34,102 nucleotides of DNA from Candidatus Omnitrophota bacterium (GTDB lineage Bacteria; Omnitrophota; Omnitrophia; Omnitrophales; JACQLI01). The position numbers were made by a program, and so were the translations under genes. The notes beneath the pieces are model-generated. The model worked only from the letters and a program-made list of their open reading frames with translations, did not search any database and was not told where the DNA came from. Below are positions 15,805 to 22,837 of the stretch, in pieces. Position 1 is the first letter of the stretch. Each line of letters begins with the position of its first letter. Location: the NCBI GenBank assembly GCA_016179745.1, contig JACPCP010000008.1:1-34102 (forward strand), read 5' to 3'.

Positions 15805-15886
15805 TGGGCAGGAGGGGAGTTGAACCCCTACCCCTTTCGGGACATGCCCCTCAAACATGCGCGTCTGCCGGTTCCGCCACCTGCCC
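15805..15886 (-). tRNA. tRNA-Leu(GAG)
   Basis: Acceptor GGGCAGG pairs with CCTGCCC at the two ends, followed by discriminator A. The anticodon stem CATGT/GCATG encloses loop TTGAGGG, giving anticodon GAG. The D arm (TGGCGGAACCGGCAGAC) and T arm (GGGGTTCAACTCCCC) are standard, with a type II variable arm. CCA is not encoded. It lies 19 bases after the coiled-coil gene and 36 before the mutase ATG. Confidence 0.95.
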
Positions 15887-15905
15887 TTGAAATGAGGGGA
15901 TTATT

Positions 15906-16262
15906 TTAGCTTCGCGGTCTCCGTCTGGCGAGCTTCTTTTGTCTGAGCTGCTGCTGGAGGCTCGTCTCAACCTCGGCCAGTTTGGTCTCGAGGTTCCGTG
16001 TCTCGTCGATGAGGACCCGGAGTTCGTCATCCTGAACCGGAGAGGACCCGGCCCCTGGGGACGATTTTTCATAGAGACGGCTGCCGAGACGGGTCAACTG
16101 CTTCGTGACCTGATGCTCAAGCGTGAGCTTCTCCACGAATAACTTCGTCACCTGGGCGGCCTCCCCGGCCTTCTGGGCCACCAGCTTCACCGACTTTTTG
16201 GCCGCTTCAAAGGACTGATTCAGCGCTTGCTCGGCCTTCTCATACAGTTCTTTTTTGTCCAT
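15906..16262 (-). CDS. Uncharacterised helical coiled-coil protein
   Basis: 118 residues, highly charged, no membrane segment or Cys. Residues 1-65 are an Ala/Lys-rich helix (KAEQALNQSFEAAKKSVKLVAQKAGEAA) of amphipathic 11-mer-like pattern; a short Gly/Pro/Ser hinge (68-76) precedes a second coiled coil (78-112) and an Arg-rich tail. I recall similar short 'KELYEKAEQAL' proteins only as hypotheticals. It sits between two tRNA genes in the same direction and may be co-transcribed with them. A membrane-surface or scaffolding role is possible but not shown. A GGAGGGG sequence precedes the ATG by a few bases. Confidence 0.75.
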   Translation of the reverse strand: MDKKELYEKAEQALNQSFEAAKKSVKLVAQKAGEAAQVTKLFVEKLTLEHQVTKQLTRLGSRLYEKSSPGAGSSPVQDDELRVLIDETRNLETKLAEVETSLQQQLRQKKLARRRPRS

Positions 16263-16303
16263 GGCCCCTCCTCCTCATTTCGTTTTGATCCCCCACCAAT
16301 TTT

Positions 16304-16375
16304 CTGGGGGACAAGGAATCGAACCTTGATCACTGGGTCCAGAGCCCAGCGTGTTACCAGTTACACCATCCCCCA
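16304..16375 (-). tRNA. tRNA-Gln(CTG)
   Basis: TGGGGGA/TCCCCCA acceptor with discriminator G, D arm GGTGTAACTGGTAACAC, anticodon stem CTGGG/CCCAG with loop CTCTGGA giving CTG, T arm CAAGGTTCGATTCCTTG. The U1-A72 end is usual for tRNA-Gln. CCA is not encoded. It leads a mixed tRNA/protein transcription unit. Confidence 0.95.
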
Positions 16376-16392
16376 ACATAAGACAGGGCGTC

Positions 16393-16401
16393 AGTATATC
16401 A
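16393..16401 (-). promoter_or_regulatory. Extended -10 promoter of tRNA-Gln
   Basis: The minus strand reads TGATATACT, an extended -10 (TGn plus TATACT at 16398-16393), 17 bases before the tRNA. No good -35 is seen at the right distance, which extended -10 promoters tolerate. Confidence 0.5.
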
Positions 16402-16447
16402 AATTTTATTTCAAGGGTGGGAAGGCGCTTCTGAGTGGATCAGCAGG

Positions 16448-17278
16448 CTAACGGGAAGCGTGTTGCCGGTGGGCACGGCGCCGGTTGTACAAGCGGCGAC
16501 TGGCCGCCTGGTTGTCCGGCACCGTGCGACTGGCACGGCGCCGGGGGCGCCGGCCGGCGATCGGAAACTCAAGAGTGAAAGCGGTGCCGAACTCTTCAAA
16601 ACTTGCCACGGTGATCCTGCCTTCATTTTTCAGGACCAGCTCCCGGGCCAGGTAAAGACCCAATCCATTTCCCGAGCCGGAGGACTTCGTCGTGGCAAAA
16701 GGCCGGAAGAGATTTGTCAGTTTCCCCGCCGGAATCCCGGGCCCGGTATCGGCCACGGTGAGGGAAGCAAAGGGTTCCTCCTGGGTGGAAAAACCCAGCT
16801 GGGCCCGGATAATGAGCTTGCGTCCCACCCGCCTCCCGTCCGCCCCCCTCCTGCCCATCGCCTCCAAGGCATTGGCCGCCAGGACATAAAGGATTTCCTC
16901 CAGCTCCTTGGGGACACACCAAAGCTCCGGAAACCCGCCGGGAATTCTCTCCAAGATCTCCAAACCGGAAAGCGGGAACCGCCTCTTCAAATGATCCTTC
17001 ACGGTCTGCCAGGCCTTCTCGAGAGAGGCCCGATGACTAAAACCCCGGGGTCTCCGGCCCAAAACGTGACCGAGCCGCTTCGTGATAGCGAGCGCCAGTT
17101 CGGCCTGGACCGAATTTTTCTTCAGCATTTCCTCCGCCTGCCGGAGTCTCTCCTCCGGTCCCGAAAATCTCCCCTCTTCCGCCTGCGTCAGATACGACTC
17201 CGCCATCCCTTGAATGGAATAGAGGAGATTCACGACGTTGTGCTGGAGAGGTGGATTTTGTCCCGGGGATTGGATCAT
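16448..17278 (-). CDS. Soluble histidine kinase without a sensor domain
   Basis: 276 residues. QHNVVNLLYSIQGMAE carries the probable phospho-acceptor His13 in an H-N context. The ATPase domain has an N box (NALEAM, Asn136), G1 DTGPGI (177-182), an F box FRPFATTK (191-198) and G2 GSGNGLGL (201-208). There is no membrane segment or PAS/GAF domain, so it must sense through partners, perhaps the two small proteins encoded just upstream. Residues 242-276 form an Arg-rich tail that includes RRRA twice, encoded by a 13-bp direct repeat (16472-16484 and 16532-16544). Stand-alone receivers at 18691-19878 and 21613-21978 are candidate partners. The start abuts the previous stop. Confidence 0.88.
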   Translation of the reverse strand: MIQSPGQNPPLQHNVVNLLYSIQGMAESYLTQAEEGRFSGPEERLRQAEEMLKKNSVQAELALAITKRLGHVLGRRPRGFSHRASLEKAWQTVKDHLKRRFPLSGLEILERIPGGFPELWCVPKELEEILYVLAANALEAMGRRGADGRRVGRKLIIRAQLGFSTQEEPFASLTVADTGPGIPAGKLTNLFRPFATTKSSGSGNGLGLYLARELVLKNEGRITVASFEEFGTAFTLEFPIAGRRPRRRASRTVPDNQAASRRLYNRRRAHRQHASR

Positions 17279-17279
17279 T

Positions 17280-17462
17280 TTAAAGCACGGGCCCCCTCGG
17301 AGGGCCGGGCTCCTTTCCCAATTTTTTCGCCACGCTCGGCAGACGCTCGATCTCTTTCGTCAGACGGAAAAAATACGCCCTCCGAAAAAAACGCCAAATC
17401 ACTCCCGGTTTGTGGAGACAGCTCAGCACCACACAATTAACGATCCGTTTTCTTTTCGGCAT
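17280..17462 (-). CDS. Uncharacterised 60-residue basic protein in the kinase operon
   Basis: 60 residues starting MPKRKRIVNCVVLSCL. The ATG at 17462 has a near-ideal ribosome-binding site (GGGAGG, 8 bases upstream), which favours it over the longer start at 17540. It overlaps the end of the 140-residue gene by 26 bases and stops one base before the histidine-kinase ATG, so the three form a tight operon. The first half is hydrophobic and basic (two Cys, then IWRFFRRAYFFRL), possibly membrane-associated. No family is recognised. A role as a kinase accessory or anchor is a guess from position. Confidence 0.65.
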   Translation of the reverse strand: MPKRKRIVNCVVLSCLHKPGVIWRFFRRAYFFRLTKEIERLPSVAKKLGKEPGPPRGPVL

Positions 17463-17859
17463 GTCTTCGACCTCCCAATCCTTCCCGTTCGAGCCGGGCC
17501 GCCTCCATCCGCCGGGGGGGCTCCATCCCGAAGCCTTCATAGATCCACCCCACCATCTTCAGGGCCTGATAGATCCTTCGGGGCGTGACATCGGGGAAGA
17601 CCTCGAGAAAATGAAAAAGCCATTCAAAGGCCCGCCGGTATTTCGAGGCGCAGCGTGACGGCAGAAAGTGATGATAGAGGTCGTTCAGAAAGAACTTCTG
17701 TCTTTCAAGGGAGAGCACCTCCCGGCTGATTTCCGGATGCTCGATCATCATGAGGAGGACCATCATCCGGTTATTGAAGTAGGCCCGGAACAAATCCGCA
17801 AGCTCTCTCTCGGCCAACCGGCCCCCCGGCCTCTCCCAGACTTCCCTGGACCTTTCCAT
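17437..17859 (-). CDS. Uncharacterised 140-residue protein, first gene of the kinase operon
   Basis: 140 residues, mostly helical, no membrane segment. The central region (LFRAYFNNRMMVLLMMIEHPEISREVLSLERQ by parts, then LYHHFLPSRCASKYRRAFEWLFHFLEVF) is Met/Phe/His-rich and may be a small helical bundle. I do not recognise the family. It is divergent from the XRE-cupin gene, and is followed by the 60-residue gene and the histidine kinase. An AGGAGG sequence lies 14 bases before ATG 17859, a little far. It could be a sensor or regulator subunit for the kinase. Confidence 0.7.
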   Translation of the reverse strand: MERSREVWERPGGRLAERELADLFRAYFNNRMMVLLMMIEHPEISREVLSLERQKFFLNDLYHHFLPSRCASKYRRAFEWLFHFLEVFPDVTPRRIYQALKMVGWIYEGFGMEPPRRMEAARLEREGLGGRRHAEKKTDR

Positions 17860-17960
17860 CGTGATCTTGGGTTGCCTCCTTCTAAAGACAAAACTGCTCT
17901 ATCCCCCCTGAAAAGACAAGGCCCCAGGGCATAATTTCTTTAAATCCACCATTCGTTTTT

Positions 17961-17989
17961 TTGACAAACTGAGAAACGCCGGGTAGGCT
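17961..17989 (+). promoter_or_regulatory. Promoter of the XRE-cupin gene
   Basis: TTGACA (17961-17966), 17-base spacer, TAGGCT (17984-17989). The gene's GGAGG and ATG 18056 follow about 60 bases later. The -35 is perfect and the -10 moderate. Confidence 0.65.
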
Positions 17990-18055
17990 TTTTGTTAGAT
18001 TAAAGAGGCTTTTAGTTTGATAAGAAAACTACTCTTTCAGGGAGGTCAAGCACGA

Positions 18056-18694
18056 ATGTATGAGGAACTGAAGCGGGATTTGGAAGGCCAGTATGCGGGG
18101 CACCCCCGAAAAAAGGCGCCGCAATGGGGCGCCGCCATCAAGGGCCTGATTGAGGAAAAGCAGGCCCGAGGAGAGGCCCTTTCCATCCCCTCTCTGGCCA
18201 AGAAGACGGGGATCCATGACAAACATCTCTTTAATATCGTCGCCCAGCGGATCCAAGATCCGTCTTCGGACAAGCTTGTGAAAATTGCCGAGGCGCTCGG
18301 GATTTCATTCGGGGAGCTTGCGACCCGGGCCCTGGGGGCCTACGAGGGAAATTTTTTTGTGACCGGATTCGGCCAACGGGGCTACATCGAATACAGCCAG
18401 CACGGCTTTGCGATCCAATCCCTGAGCCCGCCGGGCCTGACCGACCGGGACTTCTTCATGGGCATCATGACGATCAAACCCTTCAAGGAGATGAAAAAAT
18501 GGAGGTTTAAGGAGAATTCGACCGTCTGCCTTTTTCTAGAATCCGGGACGCTCGAGCTGACTTACGGCAACAAGGTGAGGAAAATCCATTCGAATGAGTC
18601 GGTCTATTTTGACGGCGGGGTGCCCCACAAACTCCGGAATGTCGATTCCATTGAGGCACGCCTGATCCTGGTCACCCGGCCACCGCTCCACTAG
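18056..18694 (+). CDS. XRE-family transcription regulator with C-terminal cupin domain
   Basis: 212 residues from ATG 18056, chosen because GGAGG lies 10 bases upstream; the longer frame would need a TTG at 18017. Residues about 30-92 are an XRE helix-turn-helix (SIPSLAKKTGIHDKHLFNIVAQ then DKLVKIAEALGISFGELA). Residues about 120-208 form a cupin barrel (TVCLFLESGTLELTYGN, ESVYFDGGVPHKLRNV), with one clear His (PHKL). XRE-cupin proteins sense small ligands and often control local metabolic genes. It is divergent from the kinase operon and its stop overlaps that of the convergent receiver gene. Its targets are not evident; the divergent operon is the first candidate. Confidence 0.9.
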   Translation: MYEELKRDLEGQYAGHPRKKAPQWGAAIKGLIEEKQARGEALSIPSLAKKTGIHDKHLFNIVAQRIQDPSSDKLVKIAEALGISFGELATRALGAYEGNFFVTGFGQRGYIEYSQHGFAIQSLSPPGLTDRDFFMGIMTIKPFKEMKKWRFKENSTVCLFLESGTLELTYGNKVRKIHSNESVYFDGGVPHKLRNVDSIEARLILVTRPPLH

Positions 18695-19509
18695 GGTTTT
18701 TTCTTGAGGAGTTTGTGGCGGACGCAGATCTTTTTGAGGACCTCGATGAGTTCGTCGATTTTGGCGGGTTTCGTCAAGACCCGGTAGCCGGACTTCCGGG
18801 CCTTCTCCCGCTGTTCCGGGACATCCGCTCCGGTAAAGATGACAAAATCCTTCGGGGAGTAGGCCGCCCCCTGCTTGAATTTTTCAATCAGCTCATCGCC
18901 CCACATATGCTGCATTTTGATGTCCACGACCGCCAGGTCCGGCTCAAATTCATTGGCGATCCGCAGGGCCTCCTCCCCGCTCGTGGCCGTCCGGACCTCA
19001 AATTCGGCATCGGCCACGTCCTCGGTCAAGGCCTCGCTCAAAAGCTCGCACACCTCCGCCTCATCATCCACGATCAAAATTTTTGCCTTCGGAAGGCTTC
19101 CGGCAGGGACCTCGATTTCTTCCCGGGATTCCTCCTGCTCGCCGATGACCCGGGTAATCTCCCGGTAAAGCTCTTCCAGGCTGTAGGGCTTGGTCACGTA
19201 AGCCTCGACTCCGAGCGCCTCGCATTGTTTGCGCTTGTCCGTGAGGGCCGTCAGGACGATGACGGGAAGGTCGGGCTGGTGCTGGCGGATGGATTTTAAA
19301 ACTTCGAGGCCGCCCATCCCCGGCATCCGGAGGTCCAGGAGGACCAGATCGATCCGGCCCGGGAGTTCCTGGACATATTTCAGGGCCTCCAGCCCGCTGG
19401 AAGCCGTGAGCGTGTGGTAACCCTGCGGCTGGCAGATCTTGCTGATGAAAAAGACAACGTCCGGCTCGTCGTCCACAATGAGGATCGTGTGCTTGCCCAG
19501 TTCATCCAT
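18691..19509 (-). CDS. Response regulator with two receiver domains and no output domain
   Basis: 272 residues. REC1 (about 7-123) has IVDDE, phospho-acceptor Asp59 (LLDLRMPGMGG), the T-A switch (VLTAL) and K107-P. A linker rich in Glu (124-140) leads to REC2 (about 142-265) with IVDDE, Asp196 (VVDIKMQHMWGDEL), VIFTGA and TKP. Both look phosphorylatable. Without an output domain it probably serves as a phosphate relay or interacts with protein partners. It follows the single-receiver gene with no spacer (TGA then ATG), and converges on the XRE-cupin gene with a 4-base overlap of stops. Confidence 0.92.
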   Translation of the reverse strand: MDELGKHTILIVDDEPDVVFFISKICQPQGYHTLTASSGLEALKYVQELPGRIDLVLLDLRMPGMGGLEVLKSIRQHQPDLPVIVLTALTDKRKQCEALGVEAYVTKPYSLEELYREITRVIGEQEESREEIEVPAGSLPKAKILIVDDEAEVCELLSEALTEDVADAEFEVRTATSGEEALRIANEFEPDLAVVDIKMQHMWGDELIEKFKQGAAYSPKDFVIFTGADVPEQREKARKSGYRVLTKPAKIDELIEVLKKICVRHKLLKKKP

Positions 19510-19878
19510 TCATTTCACCATCAAAAGTTCCATCACCTTTCCGATGACCCGTTCCAAATCGACCGGCTTCTCAAAATAGGCATCGACCCCGATTTCTCTT
19601 TCGACCCTCTCCCGGGTGTCGCCGTCATCCCAGGCGGTGAGGACGACGGATTTCGTCTCTGGGAATTCTGCCTTGATCTGCCGCAAAGCCTCCTCCCCGC
19701 TCAGGCCGGGCATTCGAAGATCGACGATCACGCAATCGGGCCTCTCCCGTTTCGCCGTCTCAATCCCCTCCCGGGCCCGCAGGGCCGATAAAAACCGGAT
19801 CTCCTTGAAATGGCGGAAGGCCTCTTCGAAAAAGCGGACGAGGTCTTCTTCATCCTCGATCATCAGAACTTTGTGCAT
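19510..19878 (-). CDS. Stand-alone receiver-domain response regulator
   Basis: 122 residues from ATG 19878. MIEDEED gives the acidic pair, Asp53 (VIVDLRMPGLSG) is the phospho-acceptor, VVLTAWDD carries the switch Thr, and EKPVDL the conserved Lys. CheY-like with no output domain. An ATG at 19911 is possible but has no ribosome-binding site; AGAGAG precedes 19878. Directly followed by the double-receiver gene, so the two may act in one relay. Confidence 0.9.
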   Translation of the reverse strand: MHKVLMIEDEEDLVRFFEEAFRHFKEIRFLSALRAREGIETAKRERPDCVIVDLRMPGLSGEEALRQIKAEFPETKSVVLTAWDDGDTRERVEREIGVDAYFEKPVDLERVIGKVMELLMVK

Positions 19879-19953
19879 GGGTCTCTCTTTACCTATCGGC
19901 GGAACATTCACCCGGGTGAAGCGGGCCGGCGGGGCACCCCCTCCACCGATTCC

Positions 19954-20292
19954 TCAGCCCGGCGGCCATTTCATCCGCCGCCCGCCGAGGAGGTGAAGAT
20001 GGAGGTGAAAAACCGACTGCCCGGCCTCGGCGCCCGAATTAAAAACCAGTCGGTAGCTTGTGAGCCCCAGCGAATCCGCAATTTCCTTTGCCCGGAAGAG
20101 GAGCGCTCCGCAAAGCGACTCATCCGTTTTGTCCATCTCCGCTACGCCCGCAAGGTGTTTCCTCGGGACGATCAGGACATGCGTGGGGGCCTGGGGGTTG
20201 ACGTCGTGAAAGGCGTAAGTGAGTTCGTCCTCGTGGACCTTCCGGGAGGGAATTTCTTTTGCCAGGATCCGGCAGAAGAGACAATCGGACAT
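19954..20292 (-). CDS. hinT: HIT-family nucleotide hydrolase (HinT type)
   Basis: 112 residues. HLHLHLLGGR carries the histidine triad (His96, His98, His100), of which His98 is the nucleophile, and MKWPPG is the usual C-terminus. CLFCRI at 4-8 is the zinc-type N-terminal Cys pair, and VPRKH and FNSG are typical. These enzymes hydrolyse aminoacyl- or lipoyl-AMP and related phosphoramidates. Nine bases downstream of gltX, whose product makes an aminoacyl-AMP intermediate, so co-expression makes sense though a functional tie is not shown. Confidence 0.95.
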   Translation of the reverse strand: MSDCLFCRILAKEIPSRKVHEDELTYAFHDVNPQAPTHVLIVPRKHLAGVAEMDKTDESLCGALLFRAKEIADSLGLTSYRLVFNSGAEAGQSVFHLHLHLLGGRRMKWPPG

Positions 20293-20301
20293 TTTTCCTC
20301 C

Positions 20302-21603
20302 TTACAATTTTTCGAGGAGGCGGCCGAGGCGCTCGAGGCAAACGTCCTTGCCGAGCGCCTTCATCAATTCGAAGATCCCCGGACTCACCCCCTTGCCCGT
20401 CAGCGCCAGCCGCAGCGGATGAATCAGGACCTTGGCTTCAACGCCCGTCTTTTGGGCGCCTTCCCGAAGCACGGCCTCCAATTTTACGACGTCGCCAAAA
20501 TCCGGTAAAGCCTCAAACTTTGCCTTTAAATCCAATAGCTTTTCTTTGAGGCCCGGCTCGCCGAGCGAGCGGTTCATGGCCTCCAAATCGTAACTTTCCA
20601 CATCCCGGAAAAAATAAGGCGCCTCCACCCCCAAATCCTTAAAGGTTTGAATCCGGCTCCGGAAAAGAAGCAGGGCCGACTGAAGCCGTGCCTCCGGAAA
20701 GCCGGCGGGAATCAGATTTTCTGATTGAAACCAATCCGAGGCCCGCCTGAGATAATCCGTCTCCGGCAGGGCCCGGAGGTGCTGGGCATTGGTCCAACGG
20801 AGTTTTTCCAAATCAAAGCGGGCGCTCGAACGGATGAGGCGCTTTAAGGAAAATTTTTCCACCAGTTCCGGCAGGGTAAAAAATTCCCGGTTTCCCTCCG
20901 CCCCCCAGCCGAGAAGCGCCAGGTAATTCACAAGGCCTTCCGGCAGGAAGCCTTCTTTAAGGTAGTGGGCGACCGAAACGGCACCGTGGCGTTTGGAAAG
21001 CGGCGTGCCGTCAGAGCCCAGGATCAAAGGGAGATGAGCATAAGCCGGAACCCTCCACCCGAGCGCCTCCAAAAGCAGCATCTGCTTCGGCGTGTTCGTC
21101 AGGTGGTCCTCCCCCCGGATGACGTGGGTGACCCCCAAGGCCTCGTCATCCACCACGCAGGCCCAGTGGTAGGTCGGGAACCCGTCCGATTTGAGAAGGA
21201 CCAGGTCTTCAAAAACCCGGGTGTCGAAGCGGACTTCGCCCCGGAGAAGGTCGGTCAGAGCGATTTCCCGCCGGGGCATTTTGAAAATCACGGCCCGCTT
21301 TCCCTCTTTGACTTCTTCGTAGGCGAGCCCCCCGGAAAGAAGTTTTTCCGCCTCCTTTTGATAAATTGAAATCCGCTCGCTCTGGCGGAGCGGCGTTTCG
21401 TCCCATCCGAGGCCGAGCCATTTCAGGGAATCCAGGATTTCCTTCTCGAATTCGGGGCGGGAACGCTCCCGGTCTGTGTCTTCGATCCGGAGCAGGAATT
21501 TCCCCTTCTGGTTTCGGGCGAAGAGAAAATTGAAAAGGGCGGTGCGGGCGCCTCCGACGTGGAGAAACCCCGTGGGCGAAGGGGCAAACCGGACGGTGAT
21601 CAC
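20302..21603 (-). CDS. gltX: Glutamyl-tRNA synthetase
   Basis: 433 residues, shorter than the usual about 470. FAPSPTGFLHVGG (6-18) is the HIGH-motif region and PLSKRHG (201-207) the KMSKS equivalent. RIEDTDRERS, TYHWACVVDD and IRGEDHLTNT are standard GluRS segments. It charges tRNA-Glu; whether it also misacylates tRNA-Gln for the GatCAB route cannot be told here. The start MITVRFAPSPT is standard. It lies 9 bases downstream of the receiver gene's stop and upstream of hinT. Confidence 0.95.
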   Translation of the reverse strand: MITVRFAPSPTGFLHVGGARTALFNFLFARNQKGKFLLRIEDTDRERSRPEFEKEILDSLKWLGLGWDETPLRQSERISIYQKEAEKLLSGGLAYEEVKEGKRAVIFKMPRREIALTDLLRGEVRFDTRVFEDLVLLKSDGFPTYHWACVVDDEALGVTHVIRGEDHLTNTPKQMLLLEALGWRVPAYAHLPLILGSDGTPLSKRHGAVSVAHYLKEGFLPEGLVNYLALLGWGAEGNREFFTLPELVEKFSLKRLIRSSARFDLEKLRWTNAQHLRALPETDYLRRASDWFQSENLIPAGFPEARLQSALLLFRSRIQTFKDLGVEAPYFFRDVESYDLEAMNRSLGEPGLKEKLLDLKAKFEALPDFGDVVKLEAVLREGAQKTGVEAKVLIHPLRLALTGKGVSPGIFELMKALGKDVCLERLGRLLEKL

Positions 21604-21612
21604 CGGCGGGAA

Positions 21613-21978
21613 TTACTTCGGTTTGGAATCCAGGGCCTTCTGGATCAGGCTGTAAACTTGCTTGAGGTCGAGCGGCTTTTTCAGGGAGGCAAAGGCCCCG
21701 GCCTGGATGATTTCTTTTTCCTTGTGCGTGGGGAGGTAGCCGGACATGATCACGACCGGGCTTTTGGAAACTTTTTTGATCTCGGCCAGGGCCTCCCGCC
21801 CCTCCATCTTCGGCATCAGAACGTCCAGAAAAATGACGTCGTAGGACTGGCCCTGGGCTTTCTCAATTCCCTCCCGGCCGCTCAGGGCGGTGTCCACCTG
21901 ATGACTCTCATCCCGGAGGAGGCCCGAGAACTCCTCACAAACGCCTTTTTCGTCGTCAATGATCAGAATTTTTGCCAT
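21613..21978 (-). CDS. Stand-alone receiver-domain response regulator
   Basis: 121 residues, CheY-like. IIDDE (Asp8, Asp9), Asp52 (FLDVLMPKMEG), VVIMSG (switch Ser) and K100-K-P are all present. No output domain. It sits between nadK and gltX in a housekeeping operon, away from the kinase at 16448. With the two receivers at 18691-19878 it makes three output-less receiver proteins against one kinase in the window. Confidence 0.9.
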   Translation of the reverse strand: MAKILIIDDEKGVCEEFSGLLRDESHQVDTALSGREGIEKAQGQSYDVIFLDVLMPKMEGREALAEIKKVSKSPVVIMSGYLPTHKEKEIIQAGAFASLKKPLDLKQVYSLIQKALDSKPK

Positions 21979-21994
21979 CGCCTTCCTTCCGTTC

Positions 21995-22825
21995 TCAAAT
22001 CGGAAATTTGAAATTTTCTCTCAGCGTTTCGTAGTAGCTCCGCTTGGAGCTTTTAATCAGCCGGAACGGGATCGACGAGCGGGTGATTTCGATGGAAGTC
22101 GACTCGTCCACCTCCAGGCTCTCCTGACCGTCGGCCGTCAGGAGGGCCCGTTCCCCTTCCTGCTCGCACTGGATCGTGACGGATATCCTTTCATCGGCTC
22201 GAACCACAAGCGACCTTAGCGCCGAGGCGTGCGGGCAGATGGGGGTGATGATGACAGCTTCCACTTTGGGGTGCACGACCGAACCCCCGGCCGAAAGGGA
22301 ATAGGCCGTCGAGCCGGTCGGCGTGGCCACGATGACGCCGTCGCCGGCGAAACTGGTCAGGGTTTCGCCGCTCACCTCCACCCGCACCCGAAGGAGCCGG
22401 GTCAAACCCTCCCGGGAGACCACGAGGTCGTTTAAGGCCTGGAACCGCCGTTCGGTTTTATTTTTGGCGCTCTTGGCCGAGCAGGAAAGCATCAGACGTT
22501 CCTCAACAGGGCATTGGCCCAGAAAATAGGTCTGGAGCTCATCAAACATTTCACCGGTTTTCACGTCGGTGAGGAAACCGAGGCTCCCGATATTGACCGC
22601 CAGCACAGGGATCGATCGTTCCTTCATCTGATTGGCCACCCGCAAAATCGTGCCGTCGCCCCCCAGACAAATCAAAAGCGTCGCCTCCTTCAGGACCTCT
22701 TCCAGAGAATTCGTCAAAGTATCCTGGACCTGGACCTCCCGCTTGGAAAGCCAGCTTTGAAGTTCGCCGAGGAGTTTCTCTGCGTCCGGTTTTTTGGTAT
22801 TGACCACAATGCCGATTTTTTCCAT
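21995..22825 (-). CDS. nadK: NAD kinase
   Basis: 276 residues. GGDGTI (55-60) is the diacylglycerol-kinase-type ATP motif. LNDLVV (131-136) supplies the Asn-Asp substrate residues, and ATPTGSTAYSLSAGG (167-181) is the NAD-binding glycine-rich motif. It phosphorylates NAD to NADP in the cytosol. Length and start (MEKIGIVVNTKKP) are standard. It lies 12 bases downstream of dxs; NADPH is used by the next MEP-pathway step, but grouping may be no more than general housekeeping. Confidence 0.95.
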   Translation of the reverse strand: MEKIGIVVNTKKPDAEKLLGELQSWLSKREVQVQDTLTNSLEEVLKEATLLICLGGDGTILRVANQMKERSIPVLAVNIGSLGFLTDVKTGEMFDELQTYFLGQCPVEERLMLSCSAKSAKNKTERRFQALNDLVVSREGLTRLLRVRVEVSGETLTSFAGDGVIVATPTGSTAYSLSAGGSVVHPKVEAVIITPICPHASALRSLVVRADERISVTIQCEQEGERALLTADGQESLEVDESTSIEITRSSIPFRLIKSSKRSYYETLRENFKFPI

Positions 22826-22837
22826 GGAGACGGAGGC

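Noticed and set aside
15769-15858. Upstream extension of the phosphomannomutase to 15858
   Set aside because: The added codons run through the tRNA-Leu gene; ATG 15768 with GGAAGA gives the family's normal N-terminus.
16460-17440. 326-codon plus-strand open frame opposite the histidine kinase
   Set aside because: Antisense shadow; the minus strand carries the complete kinase motif set.
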